64,000 bases of DNA from Plantago major (taxonomy: Eukaryota; Streptophyta; Magnoliopsida; Lamiales; Plantaginaceae). The notes beneath the pieces were generated by a model that ran no database searches, had not been told where the DNA came from, and saw only the letters and a program-made list of their open reading frames with translations. Both the position numbers and the translations under genes were made by a program. Where the stretch lies: NCBI GenBank assembly GCA_026545765.1, contig CM048840.1, positions 18,666,765 through 18,730,764 on the forward strand. The letters run 5' to 3'. Shown piece after piece: positions 1 through 10,980 of the stretch. How positions within the stretch are numbered: position 1 is the stretch's first letter; every line of letters begins with the position of its first letter.

Positions 1-3000
1 ACTGCTTCAGCTTCGACCCACTTAGTGAAGTACTCTACTGCCACTATCAAGAACTTCTTCTGATGCGTTCCTCGTGGAAAGGGACCAACTATGTATATGC
101 CCCATTGATCAAATGGGCAAGCTATGATTGACAGAATCATAGGGTTGGTCGGACGGTGTGGTATGTTGGCATAGTATTGGCAGTCTTCACAGGCGCGAGC
201 GGTGTTGGCAGCGTCCATGTCGATGGTTGGCCAATAGTATCCTTGCCTTATGATCTTTTGTGCCAAAGTCCTTCCTCCAGAATGGCTTCCACAACTTCCG
301 GCGTGGATCTCTTCCATCGCAGTTTTCGCCTCTTGAGGATCTAGGCATCTCAAGTGAGTTCCGCTGTAGGATATTTTGTAGAGATCTTCTCCCAAAATAA
401 AGTATCTGTTAGCTCGACATTGAATCTTCCTGGCCTCTCTAGGATCCACAGGTAAAGTACCATCCTTGAGGTAACGGAATATATCAGTCATCCAATTCCT
501 TTCTGTGCTCACAAGGAACATCTTTCCGTTAGGGTTTGCCAGGGAGGATTCCGCGCGGGTCATTAGGATGACACTTCTTGTGTCCAAAGCTCCTAAGGCC
601 GAGGCGTACTTGGAGAGGGCATCTGCCTTTTCATTCCATTCTCTGTGAAATTGGTTAAGAGTAAATTCTTCAAATTGCTCAACCTCTTTCTTGAGGAGTT
701 CCAAGTATTTGATCATGTTAGGCCCTTTGGTGGTGAAAGACCCGGAGAACTGGGATTGTACGAGCTGCGAGTCTGTGTAGGCTTTGATCCTTTTCACCTG
801 AAGGGCTTTCGCCATTCTTAGGCCGGTGATAAGTGCTTCATACTCGGCCTCGTTGTTCGTCACCTTAAAATTGAGGGTGATGGCGTACTCAAGCTTGGCT
901 CCTTCAGGACTTTCAAGGAAAATTCCTATTCCTCCCAACCGTCCGGTTGATGATCCATCCACTTGTAATGTCCAACATTCTTTGTTTCCTTCCTTTCCTC
1001 CTAAAGTGGGAGTGAGTGCTTTCTCAACCTTCTGCTTCTTGTCGGAAGATGCAGTCGTTGAGATATTGAGTTCTTCGTCCAAAAGAAACATGTGCCTCAC
1101 TCTCAGTGAATCATCCATAGGTTGGTGATACTGAGTCTTAGGCTGGATGCTACCTCTTTGTGTTTCTTCAGCTTCTTTCTCTCCACTTGATTCCTTGATC
1201 TGGGCTATCACCACATGACTAGCCTTTTCCTGGGAGTTTTCGTTCTCCTTTTCTGCTTTCTGGATAGTCTACCAGGAAGTCGGCCAGGACTTGTGCTTTC
1301 TTGGCAGATGGGGCTTGGTAGCCAATATCATATTCACTTAGCTCAATAGCCCATTTGGATAGGCGTCCTGACTGATCCGGTTTTTCCAAGACATGTTTGA
1401 GTGGCTCATTTGTAAGGACCACAATCCGATGCGACTTGAAGTAAGGCTTCAGTCGCCGTGCAGTGTAAACCAATGCGAAGGCGAGCTTCTCAACCTTGAC
1501 ATATCTGGCTTCGGAGCCTACAAGAGCTTTGCTCAAATAGTAAATTGGTAAATGCTCGTTGTCTTGTAGCCGTACCAGTACAGAACTCATTGCTTCATCA
1601 GTGGTGGCCAAATAAAGGTAAAGGGTTTCATCCTCCATGGGTTTAGACAGAAGGGGCGGCGAGAGGAGATACTTTTTCAAGTTTTCCAGGGCCTCTTCGC
1701 ATTCCTTTGTCCACTCGAACTTATTTCCTTTTCGTAAGATCTTAAAGAAGGGAAGGTTCTTCTCGGCGGACCTGGAGATAAAACGGCTCAACGCCATCAC
1801 CTTTCCTAGAAGTTTTTGAACTTCATTGACAGTTTTGGGCTGTGGTAGATCTATGATTGCCTTTATTTTCTCTGGGTTAGCGCTGATGCCTCTTTCTGTG
1901 ACCATGTAACCAAGGAATTTTCCTCCTTTTACCCCGAAAGTGCACTTTTCAGGGTTCAGCTTCATTCCATATTTCCGGAGAATAGAGAAGCAATTGTTGA
2001 GGTGTTCGATGTGCTCCTCTTCAGTCTTGCTTTTCACAAGCATGTCATCCACATAGACTTCCATGGTTTTTCCCAATTCTTCCTTGAACATCTTATTTAC
2101 CAGCCGTTGGTAAGTGGCTCCTGCATTTTTTAGGCCAAAGGGCATGACCTTGAAGCAATAGACTCCTCCGGCCGCAAAGAATGCCGTTTTCTTGATGTCT
2201 TCTTGAGCCATCCTAATTTGGTAGAAGCCTTGGTATGCATCCATGAAGCTTAGAAGTGCACATCCTGTAGTGGAATCAACCAGCTGATCTATACGTGGCA
2301 ATGGATAGGGATCCTTCGGACAAAACTTGTTGAGTCTAGTGAAGTCATTGCACATTCTCCACGTTGCAGCCCAGTCGGAGTATCTGACTTCTTCGATATG
2401 ACCTGCTTTCATTAACTTGTCAACCTCCCCTGCTATGATAGCATCCTCAACTGGTCCGAAGTCTTTCCTCTTTTGCCGGATTTGCTTGACCGTAGGATCC
2501 ATGTTCAGGCGGTGAACCGCAATCCTTGGGTCTATCCCCTTGAGATCATCTGTGCTCCAAGCAAAGATGTCGCGATTGTCACGAAGGCAAGTGATGAGCT
2601 TCAGCTCTATTTCCGTACTCATCTCCGTTCCAATCCGAGTTGTTCTCTCCGAATTTTCTTCGACCAGTTGGACCTCTTTCAAGGCTTCATGGGATTCTAT
2701 TCTAGCTGTCTTGGGGAACTTTTCTCTGAACGATCCGATACCGATCTCTTCCTTTGGTGGTGTTAGAGTAATGGGAGAATGGCTAAGAGGGCCCTTAGCG
2801 ACCGAAAGGACAGGTTCTGTGGCTCCTCTGGTTGACATGATGTAGCATTCCCAGGCTTCTCTAATGTTGCCCATTTCTTCCCCTACGCCGTTCGGGGTTG
2901 GAAACTTCACCCTGTTGTGTAGGGGAGAAGTGATTGCTCTGAATTGGTTAAGTCCCGGGCGGCCCAAGATCGCGTTATAGTCGAAGGTGCTATCTACTAC

Positions 3001-3735
3001 CACAAAGAGGATAGTCTGGGTCACTCTTGTCGGAAAAGTGCCCATGGAGACTTGCAGTGGTATACTTCCAATGGGACGTACTACAGACCCTCCAAAACCT
3101 ACTAATGAGGTATATACTCGTCCATATTGTATTTGCCCCAGATGCATTTGCTCAACAGTCCTTTTGGATAGGACATTGGAGGAGCTTCCTGTGTCGATTA
3201 GTACCTTGTTGACTTTGTAAGTGGCAATCACTAGAGAAATAACCAAAGGGACATCGGGGTCCTTGAGATCTCCTCCGCCAGACGTTGGTGGGGGGATCTC
3301 GCTATCGTCAAAGGTGATTGCATTTGTGCCTTTTAAGGCTGGTGGGCCGTAAGCCCTGTCGTTGTTTCTTAAGTGTTGCGCGGTCCTTTCTCTTGCATTT
3401 CTGCTATCTCCCCCTGTTGGTCCTCCTGCAATGGCGTTGATGACTCCACTGTAAGGGAGGTTCTCCATTCCTGTCTCTTCGTGGTACCCTTGATATCTTT
3501 GGGCCTGCCGAGGTGGCATTTCCACCGGAGGTGGTGGTAAAGATCCTGTCGGCGGTTCAGAACCACGCTCCTCTCTTCTTTGCTCATTCCTTCTATGCCT
3601 GGAGGGTTCTTCCTCGCCTGTTGGTTCTTTCAACTTCCCGCTTCTCACTACTCTTTCAATTTCTGTCTTCAACTGGATGCAATCCTCAGTTGGGTGACCT
3701 TTCTGTTTGTGGAACCTACAGTAGTCTTTAGAGAA
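1..3735 (-). pseudogene. Element A pol: protease, reverse transcriptase, RNase H, aRNase H, integrase start
   Basis: An open frame of 862 codons (3807-1219) carries the gag zinc finger near residue 30, protease DTGSSS near residue 203, reverse transcriptase (about 430-640, YVDD near 584) and a Ty3-type RNase H (about 725-840). A one-base frameshift near 1260 ends it; the next frame continues with the archaeal-type RNase H (about 960-560), an H2C2 zinc finger (about 330-160) and the start of the integrase core (WGIYIVGPF, 105-78). Two oddities: the RT reads SDWAATWRMCNDF where D and B have SDWVCNVVLVEKSPGKWRM, an in-frame loss of about ten residues, and the first integrase aspartate is tyrosine (codon at 93-95). 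Domains are assigned from motifs and from comparison with the copies in B and D. The role would be protein maturation, cDNA synthesis and insertion, but this copy cannot be functional. Confidence 0.88.
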
Positions 3736-5295
3736 TTTACTCTTCTTGCTGCTCTTGACTGGTTTAGGCCATTGTATATCCAAGTCCTTCTCAACAATAG
3801 AAGCCAAGATGTCGGATCTTGGTCTGTTGAGGCGAGTATACTCGGCAAACCTCCTGGGTGGAGTTCTTTCTCTGTGAAGTTCTTTTCTGTCTCTGAGATC
3901 TCTTTTTGCTCGAACTTCCCTTGACGAGGAGGGAGTTCCTGTCGTACTTGTTCTTTTCCCTTCTTGATCCCTGCTCTTATCGGGACATTCCTTCGGTAAT
4001 CTTCTCCATACAAGACTCCTTCGCAGATATCTTCCAAGTACTTCTCAGTGGTGATTTCTTCGTTGGAAAGCTTCCTTCTAAGTTCATCATTATAGGTGTT
4101 GGCATATAGGTGTCGGACCCGCTCTTTGATGCTATGAGGCTCGACCTGTCGTACTTCAGCGTTGAAGCGGTCAAGGAAGGTCCTGAGGTCCTCATGCTCT
4201 TTCTGGATTATGCCTGCCAAGTGCTCAACTGACCTCTTCCTTCTCTTTGCCTTTTCAAACCTTTTCAAGAAAAGGGAGGCGACGTCTGCATAAGATTTGA
4301 TGGAACCATTGGGTAGAGAGGTCCACCAATCCATTGCTTCTCCAAAGAGTGTGGTGGAAAAGTTGAGAGCCTTCATATTGTCGTTGAGTCCATTGCTTTC
4401 CATCTTACTTTCGTATCTAGTAAGATGCCCTACAGGGCAAGTATCTCCATAGTAATGCTCAAGGTTTGGGATAACACAGTCGGGGCGCTTTCTTTCTTTT
4501 CTGATCTCATCGCACAGAGGGTTGGGAGTTTTAACTACCACCTTCTCATGTGCTTTGACCATCCTGCTCAAGGTGGCAATTTGTGTTTCCAAGGCCTTCT
4601 GTTGGAGGTAGATGCCACCGTCGGTCTTTCACCACAGGGTTGATGGCTACATCTGAGGGAGATCATTGATTGGAACAATCGGGTGCTTCGCCATTTGATC
4701 CCTAGGCACTTGTTGTTGAGCTCACGATTGGTTCCCACTTCGCTACTCATGCACTTCCGGACTTCTCCTCGTTGTTCGTGAGAGGCGTGGCTCTTCTATT
4801 GAGAAGGTGTCTCGGATCTTCCGTTGAGCTTGCTCCCCAACCTTTGTTGGATCGGACGGTGCTCATTTCTCGATTGGCGGGTTCAACTGCCATGGGATTG
4901 GCGTGGGCCGAGGAGGCCGGAGGTTGTTTGATCCAAAACACCCTTGAATAGTGGTGAGTAAGAGGCCAAACTGATTCTCATTCATTCCAAATTCACTAGG
5001 ACGAATGATCTGTCCATTTGGGAGGGTAAAGTTTCTACCTGGGGGAGGACCATGTCTTCCTGACGGAGGAACCTGTCCTTCGTCCCCAACTGTCTGGACC
5101 CTTACTGGTGGATTAGTGGCTCTTTCCTCGTCAGAAGAAAGATCAAGTATGGCCATCACTTGGATTGTCTACCACTTCTCTTGTCGAGACTCTTGTTACT
5201 CCACCTCTTCTAGTGGGAGGTCTCCCCCTTTGTCTCGGAGCTGGCGTACCAATGGCAGTGGCGTTGGTTCTTGCGGACCTTCTTGTTCTTGCCAT
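3669..5295 (-). pseudogene. Element A gag (capsid/nucleocapsid), frameshifted
   Basis: The start codon at 5295 opens with MARTRRSARTNATAIGTP, parallel to the gag starts of B (MARTRRTTRT, 22966) and D (MARTRRTARA, 27552). The frame then breaks more than once; a long segment at 4592-3860 carries the Retrotrans_gag-like capsid region (CDEIRKERKRPD, YYGDTCPVGHLTRY, DWWTSLPNGSIKSYAD). A further frameshift near 3860 moves the reading into the frame of the 862-codon ORF, where the zinc finger CRFHKQKGHPTEDC stands at about 3720-3679. The normal role is to build the virus-like particle and bind the element RNA. The gene starts 33 bases after the primer site, as in its relatives. At least two frameshifts are visible by comparison with B and D. 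Confidence 0.82.
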
Positions 5296-5327
5296 TACTG
5301 AAGAGAACGGGACTTTTTGTAAAGATT

Positions 5328-5343
5328 CCCACAGACGGCGCCA
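5328..5343 (-). other. Primer-binding site of element A
   Basis: On the minus strand this reads TGGCGCCGTCTGTGGG, three bases after the LTR end. It complements a tRNA 3' end of CCCACAGACGGCG plus CCA; from memory this fits plant tRNA-Lys(UUU) better than tRNA-Asp, but I could not check it. It fixes the LTR boundary and the leftward direction. Confidence 0.85.
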
Positions 5344-5346
5344 AAA

Positions 5347-6304
5347 TGTTGTGGGTTTAACTCCCCAATCACTTAGATTTATTTGACTCTTCCAAATGGT
5401 GCCAAGGTAAGAGGCTCCTTGCTAGTTGAGGACCGAAGCGTAAGAACCAGCTGCCAACTACTCCGGTAAGGACCTGCACACTTGAGTTGGGGGGGATTAG
5501 TGCCCGGTTTGCTAAGTGTCAAACCGGGATGAGACTTTACTCGAGAGTGACTGAGGATCAGCTCTGTATAATGCTCGTGATGTGACTAGCGAGAAGACTT
5601 GTTCGAAGTGACTTACTTGAAGTGTCTTGCTTGTTGGGATATGTGCCTTATTTATAGGCTATCATTGAAATGGAAGGCCTTGCTAGGATTGCGCCATGTG
5701 TACGGCTAGGATTGAGCCACCAATGCTAAGATGAGGCCCATAGCCCAATAATGAAGCTTTAGCCCATGCCATCTTGGGCTTTAGGGGTAGTTTGGTCATT
5801 ATTGGGAGAGTTTTTGAGGATGTGACAGAGTCTGGAGAGATCCCAGGTTCAGAGAGGTTGGTCCGGATGCCTGATCCGGACAGTACCCGGTTGTCAGCTG
5901 AGGAAGTTCTCCTGCCTGTCCAACTCTTCCGATTCGGAGCTCCTGGGTTCGGACATCTCACTCTTTGGTGCCCACTTGCTTGGTAGCTTTATGAGATGGT
6001 CATGCTGGATCCGAGTTGACATCCGTATCAGAATCCTTGGGTGGGAGAAGGTACTGACTTGGCACTATGCTCCTTTCCCAGGGAGGCTCGAACCAAGGTG
6101 GGTCGGACCTATGGTTCCGGGTCGGGCCTTGCAGGTCCAAATCCTTTGTCCCTTTCTTTTAGGGTGGGTCGGACCATGGATGGTCTGCCCGGATCGGACC
6201 ATTGGCTCGGACTAAAGTGCCTCGGATCCTTTGGATGACTTAGGACGCCTTAGGATTCGTTCCTAGGTCCTTTATGACGGATTGGACATATTTCCGTATC
6301 AACA
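5347..6304 (-). repeat. 5' LTR of element A (958 bp)
   Basis: It begins TGTTG and ends CAACA when read on the plus strand, a perfect 5-bp terminal inverted repeat, and the primer site lies three bases to its left. Its body differs from the LTRs of B, C and D, but the outer end (GGATTGGACATATTTCCG) is close to theirs, so A is a related but separate subfamily. The promoter-proximal part (about 6080-6215) is dense in GGTCGGACC-type palindromes. Confidence 0.9.
5649..5656 (-). promoter_or_regulatory. TATA box of element A LTR promoter
   Basis: The minus strand reads TATAAATA about 300 bases before the end of the LTR, a usual place for the retrotransposon promoter. The transcript would run left through the primer site into gag. 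Confidence 0.6.
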
Positions 6305-8402
6305 GAAATCATGGTTCCCGAGCCCGGACATGCATTTTACAATCCGCCCGCCGGGTACATGTGCGTGCATGAAGTAGCTTTCGCTTGTGGATGGAAGGTC
6401 CCTATTGCGCCAGAGATAAAGCATATCCTGAACCACATCGGGATTGGTCCGAGTCAGGTTATCCCAAAGTCTTTGGGTAACCTTATTTGTTTCGTCGTTT
6501 TTGTAAAAAGAAGGGGCAGTCGGTGAACTTCGAGAACTTTAGGCAGCTTTTCCATGTTACCTTTAGTCCAGGCAATCCCCTGTTTTATACTTTTGTAGCT
6601 AGAAAACCCTACAACTTCATTTCCGACTCCATTTCTTCCTTGGGGTCGAAGTGGTGGGATAAGTACATTTTTGTGCAGATGGCCCTGAAACCTGGGGTGT
6701 CCGAGAGGCAGCGAGAGCAATGGGGGCTGCCAACAAAGTTCCTAAGGGAGAGAATCCCGGACTGGCGCCCCCTTCCTAAGAACGTGGCTCCGTGGGTGGC
6801 GGAGATCCATAAGAAGAAAGATCCACCTACATACCCGTTCCACGGATTGATCTGTCAGCCGCTGCCTTACTTGTGCGGACTGACCGACGCCGTGGAAGTG
6901 GGAGGGAAGACGGACTTCAGTAAGGATTTTTAACTTTAGGATTTGTGCTCTTCTGTCTTTAGAGTGCTCTGTCTTGATTATGCATTTCCGCAATTCTGGT
7001 AATTCTTCCTTTATATGTCCGTATCTGACGCCTTTATTTTATTGCGCAGCTCACTGGTTTGAGTATATCATGTCGACGCTCCGTGAAAAGAAGAGGTTGC
7101 AGAGGGAACAACAAGCCGTGGAAGTCGCCGCTGGACAGAGGACCAAAATCATCAACACTTCCGCGGGTCTTTCGATGGCGGATCCGAAAAATGCGGCAGT
7201 GTTTGCTGTAGAGGAGGAAAGGCGGAACAAGGCCGAAGAAGATCCACAGGCCTTGGTGGTGCCCGACAAGGGCAAAGGCCCTGCCACTCGGAGCGCCCGC
7301 CTCAAGCCCAGCTTCAGCCTTGGCACCCAATAGAGGTGTTGATGCGGGACGCCATAACCTCGGGGCGCAAGAGGGGAGCAACCTCGGAGGCTTCCCTTCC
7401 AGCTAAGAGGCAGCAACTGTCCGTTGTCCTGCCTGTTGACCAAGCTGCTCTCGATAAGGAGTACGAGCGGGGCCGCGGACTCCCTGAGTTGGAGCGGGTT
7501 GGAGGGCTTGACGAGCTATACCAGCGGGTAAGTAATTTTCCCATGCTTTTCTTGCCAAGTTCTTGGTATAATAAAAACACAACTTATATCCCTGCGGACT
7601 TCTTGCAGCTCGGATGTTTTGTCAGGGCCATGCAGTGGAAGGCTGGTGAGCGGGCTACTATTGAGGAGGATCTGCACAAGGCCATAGCCACTTCCGCGGA
7701 TGAGGCGGAGAAGGTGAAGCGGTTGGAAATGCAGCTAAAAGAAAAAGAAGTCATGTTCCACAAGCTGAAGACAAGCTGGGAAGAGATCAAGTCGGACTTT
7801 GATTGGCATGAGAATTTTGTCAGTAGGCCTACCTGGACTCAAAGGATATCCTTCTCGGGGGCCTCCAATATGCCCGCCTTGAGGCTAGTCGTGACTTTAT
7901 GAACTCGAATTCCTTCAAGTTTTTCATGGCGGACAAGTCCGATGCCTCTCGCCTAGATGGGTTTTCATCCGCTATCGGCCAGCTGCAGTCCAAGGGACTA
8001 CTTCCGCAGAACTTTGACTGGAAGGCGGAAGGGTTGATCCCTTCTGCGGATGCTAATGGTGTGGAGGTCCCTGTGGACAATGTCTCGGACGAACGGTTGG
8101 CCGCGTGCGAGTTTGCGGAGCTAGTCACTAAGGAGGGTGAGATCGAGATCATGAACGGCGGGCCCTTTCTCCCGAGGTGTGTCCCGGACGCCCTCCGAAA
8201 GGTATGCTTTGTACCTTTTGAGAACTACCGGGCTTTCCTAAAGGACTGGTACTACATGCCTTCTCGGGTTGTTGGTCTTGATGCGGATTTCAACTTGTTC
8301 GAGACCGCTGAATCCCTTGCCGCGCAAGTCATCGCCAACACGCCTTCCGTCAATCCGCCTCAAACCGATGAAGCGGGTCCAAGCCAAGCCGCCCCCCAGT
8401 GA
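6305..8402 (+). pseudogene. Antisense aORF1, copy B (Transposase_28-like protein, 5' truncated)
   Basis: The gene lies opposite to the gag-pol strand of B. Element A removed everything before the Transposase_28-like domain, which starts at MVPEPGHAFYNPP and runs to about 6919. Two introns are visible: 6920-7049 (GTAAGG...GCGCAG) and 7528-7618 (GTAAGT...TTGCAG). A coiled-coil exon follows (EEDLHKAIATSADEAEKVKR), then the C-terminal region ending GPSQAAPQ and a stop at 8400-8402. A missing T in the run near 6498 shifts the frame (other copies read FVVFCKKKG). A further break lies near 7830, where C has DKSMKAFLDSKD. The family name, 'putative gypsy type transposon', is recalled from the pattern PPxGYxCxxExxF...GIxPSQ; its biochemical role is unknown. 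Confidence 0.8.
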
Positions 8403-8825
8403 GAAGTCCGGGGTATGCCCCGTGAAAATTCTGTATTTGTTGAATTTGCCTGTTGAATTTGTTCTCTTTTGATGGCGCGGAATGTCGCCATGTACACTGC
8501 TTTTATTCCTTCTCAGTTGTAGTAATTATCCGTGAAGCTATGCTTCCCATACTTTTGAATCATTACTTGCTCTCTTTTTTGCTTCCTTCTTATTCGTTGT
8601 TCATAAAATACACATCTTTTAATAACACGGATCGCTGTTGATAGCGTCTGATGTAGAACTCAAACCATCATCTTTCCGATCCTCGGACCGTTCGTTCTTT
8701 AGGATGCGTAATTCTTCTAGAAGGAGGAAGGTGAAACAGTGAAATAGTCATTATTACTGCGTCTTTTCATCCTCCTAGCCGTCGGATGATTGACAAGTGG
8801 TGTGATCGTAAAGATCCATCGCTAC

Positions 8826-8833
8826 TATAAATA
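8826..8833 (+). promoter_or_regulatory. TATA box before aORF2, copy B
   Basis: TATAAATA stands 97 bases before the aORF2 start. The same box stands at the same relative place in C (20205-20212) and D (36530-36537, minus), along with upstream blocks such as TCTTCTAGAAGG and CGTCGGATGAT. Confidence 0.6.
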
Positions 8834-8929
8834 AGAATATGGTAACTGCTCCTTTCTTACTGATGTACTTTTCACCAATCTCTCCTTGTTTAGCACACTC
8901 AATTTTCAAAAGAGGCAGATTTCTTCAGG

Positions 8930-9211
8930 ATGTCGGAATCCGATGGGGAAGAATATCAGTATTGGGTAAACTGTGCTTGCAGGAACATGCATCCGCCGAT
9001 TTACCCGGGTAAAGGGATCGCGGATGACCCAATCATTCTTGATTTTGAAGGCGATCCCCCTCTATGTCCGGGGATAGCCAGGAGGTTAGCTGAGGAAGAA
9101 AGGGAACGGACGCTGAAGATGATCCGTAGGAGGATCCGAATGTAGCAGCAAGCTCGTCAGGCTCAAAGTGGTGGCTCGGAGTCCCAAGGCTCAACTTCCG
9201 GAATCCGTTGA
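8930..9211 (+). pseudogene. Antisense small ORF aORF2, copy B
   Basis: Opens MSESDGEEYQYWVNC and is read for 71 codons before a TAG where the other copies have CAG. The frame then continues through QQARQAQSGGSESQGST to a TGA at 9209-9211, giving 93 codons. Copies C and D align without frame-shifting indels and have their nonsense codons at other places, so this was one ORF in the ancestor. It has an acidic start, an IILDFEGDPP core, a charged RRLAEEERERTLKMIRRRIR helix and a Ser/Gly/Gln-rich tail. No signal peptide or membrane segment is seen. I do not recognise the family. Confidence 0.7.
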
Positions 9212-9602
9212 AGGGACAAGGCGGGGTATGCCTCGTAGAAGTATGTATGGTCCTCAGACCTTTACAGATTGTACTTTCCGTGTGTATATGCTCGAATAAT
9301 TTTGTTTATAAAATTTGGACTACTTTCATCAGATGAAATTGCCACCTTTTTCTTATTCATACTTCGTTGGATTATATTGACGCACATATCCTTGTAAGAT
9401 GACCAACAAATACAAACTCGGACGTGGTTCATGGGCTTGTTTAGGTTTGATTGGATAAGCTCCTCTGGCCCAACACAGTTCAATCAGAATAGCGGATATA
9501 GTCATAATTAAACGGGCCAGGTCCACTTACTAAATGAATAGTTTAAGCCCATTGTCGACGTCGAAATTCTGACGTGTCGGACGCCTATTGGTTCGTTACT
9601 TC

Positions 9603-9610
9603 TATAAATA
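9603..9610 (+). promoter_or_regulatory. TATA box before putative aORF3, copy B
   Basis: TATAAATA, conserved in C (20934-20941). D has TATAAAAA on the minus strand at 35809-35816. It lies about 390 bases after the aORF2 stop and suggests a third antisense transcript. Confidence 0.45.
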
Positions 9611-9631
9611 CTTCGGATCCCTCTTGGCCTT

Positions 9632-10902
9632 GGTCGTGCAAATCCAACTTCCAATTTCCATATCTACTCAATAGCTTGGGCCCCGCAGTACCTGCAAGAA
9701 GATGATTTCTTGAATAGTTTCCCCCTCGTGACTCCCGTCCACTCTCAAGTCGGCGTTTATCCTGAGCTTGAGAGTGGCGTGGGTCTGGAGGGGAAGATTG
9801 TTGAGGATCAGTCATCGAAAAGCATAGATCTCGGTACACGTACAGACCTGTAGGTTAGCAAACGGACTATCTTATTGGTCTTACGAGTGATCCACCCTTT
9901 AGGAGCTTTTTCTTCCCGAGGAGTTGCTGACGGGTGGATCGCCGTACGACCAATGCGTCAGATCCGTGTATAGATCCGAGTTTTTATGTCGGACACGATA
10001 GATGTGTCCGTGCAATTTGCTTATAAGCATGAGATTCCCAGTGTTAATCACTTACTCACGATTTTGATGTTTCCAAGCATATTGTGCGCGGGATCCATAG
10101 AGAATGTCGTAGAATTCTGACTTATTAAAACATCTTGTGTTGTGCAGGAATATCAGATCTACGGTTTTCCCAGAAGTAGTGAGTGGGTGAAGAAGTGTCC
10201 TGTCGGAGGAATCTACTTTATTGGTGGACTGCGATTGCACAGATGTCTCCTTTTCTAGAGAAGGTGATCTTGGATGCTCGAAGTAAACCATTAAAGTCGG
10301 ACCTCTTCTCTTTTCTTCCAATCCTACTTTAGTGGCTTGAATCTTTCTTGAATTGGTAATGGTCTCCTGATTTCAAGAGAGTTGGAGTCTCTAAAGATGG
10401 TTAGGCAAAGATCTCAATCGTTTCGACTTGTATATACCATTGTCTGTTGGTACTTTGTTCTCCCCAGACACTGGATCTACATCACCATGGTACGGTGATA
10501 TCATGAAAGATTCTGTCATGTCTAACCATTTTTCCATGTGCAGGTAGATCAAGTTCTTGGTCCCTACGGAAACTATACTTTCCGATTGATATGGAAAAAG
10601 CTTTTCCTGGCGGAGGAATAGTCTCGACGGGAGATGACGTATCTCCGGAGACTCTCTCTATAGATTATGTATCATATCTTGTAGGTCCGGATAAAGATCC
10701 GAGATTTGTAGACTGCAAAGGCAGTGTTATGTATACTTTGTTCTCTCGTATGAATAAAATTCATTGCGTGACTTTTCTTGTCACCGTGAACGCTAAACTT
10801 CGAATTTGCGAATTGAAAGGTAAAAGTTGTATTGATTTGCCGGAAATTCAATTACAAATTGTGGGCTCCATGGCCAATGAAAAAAGGATTAATCAAAAAT
10901 AG
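9632..10902 (+). pseudogene. Putative antisense transcript aORF3, copy B
   Basis: This segment lies between the third TATA box and the integrase end. It has exon-like stretches without a single frame: 9692-9850 (open frame with DDFLNSFPLVTPVHSQV), one after an acceptor TTGTGCAG near 10147 (EYQIYGFPRSSEWVKKC), and 10591-10902, an open frame of 103 codons starting MEKAFPGGGIVSTGDD after another acceptor-like CATGTGCAG. D keeps the last part at 35600-35120 (minus) with small indels that break the frame. That argues for RNA-level or decayed coding conservation. I recognise no family, and exon limits are guesses. Confidence 0.3.
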
Positions 10903-10980
10903 AACTGACGGAGTTCCGCATAATAGATAGTTGGAATCTAAAACAACCAAACGACCTGGCGGAGATTCGCGTAACCATCC

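Larger units (their letters stand above)
1..6304 (-). mobile_element. Tat-clade Ty3/gypsy LTR retrotransposon A (5' part, runs off left edge)
   Basis: A leftward element whose 5' LTR, primer site, gag and pol lie in the window; the end of integrase, any antisense genes and the 3' LTR lie left of base 1. Clade call: a C-x-F-H-type gag zinc finger, YVDD reverse transcriptase, and a second archaeal-type RNase H (VDGSSTGRLGGIG, about 960-925) after the normal one, a dual RNase H known from Tat/Ogre elements. It is inserted in the antisense gene of element B: bases GAAAT follow the LTR at 6305-6309, and the uninterrupted copy in C (near 17667) continues through the same point, so GAAAT is the likely target duplication; the partner lies outside the window. 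The coding region has several frameshifts and a mutated integrase residue, so this copy is not autonomous. Confidence 0.9.

Noticed and set aside
826..1128. Open frame of 100 codons on the plus strand
   Set aside because: It lies opposite to the archaeal-type RNase H of element A and has no known content; a shadow frame.
1219..3807. Intact, active retrotransposon polyprotein
   Set aside because: The long frame is only part of gag-pol: frameshifts before and after it, a small RT deletion and a mutated integrase residue.
10147..10902. Plant pararetrovirus movement-protein-like gene
   Set aside because: The exon-like pieces gave a vague impression only; no coat, RT or movement motif could be placed and no frame spans them.
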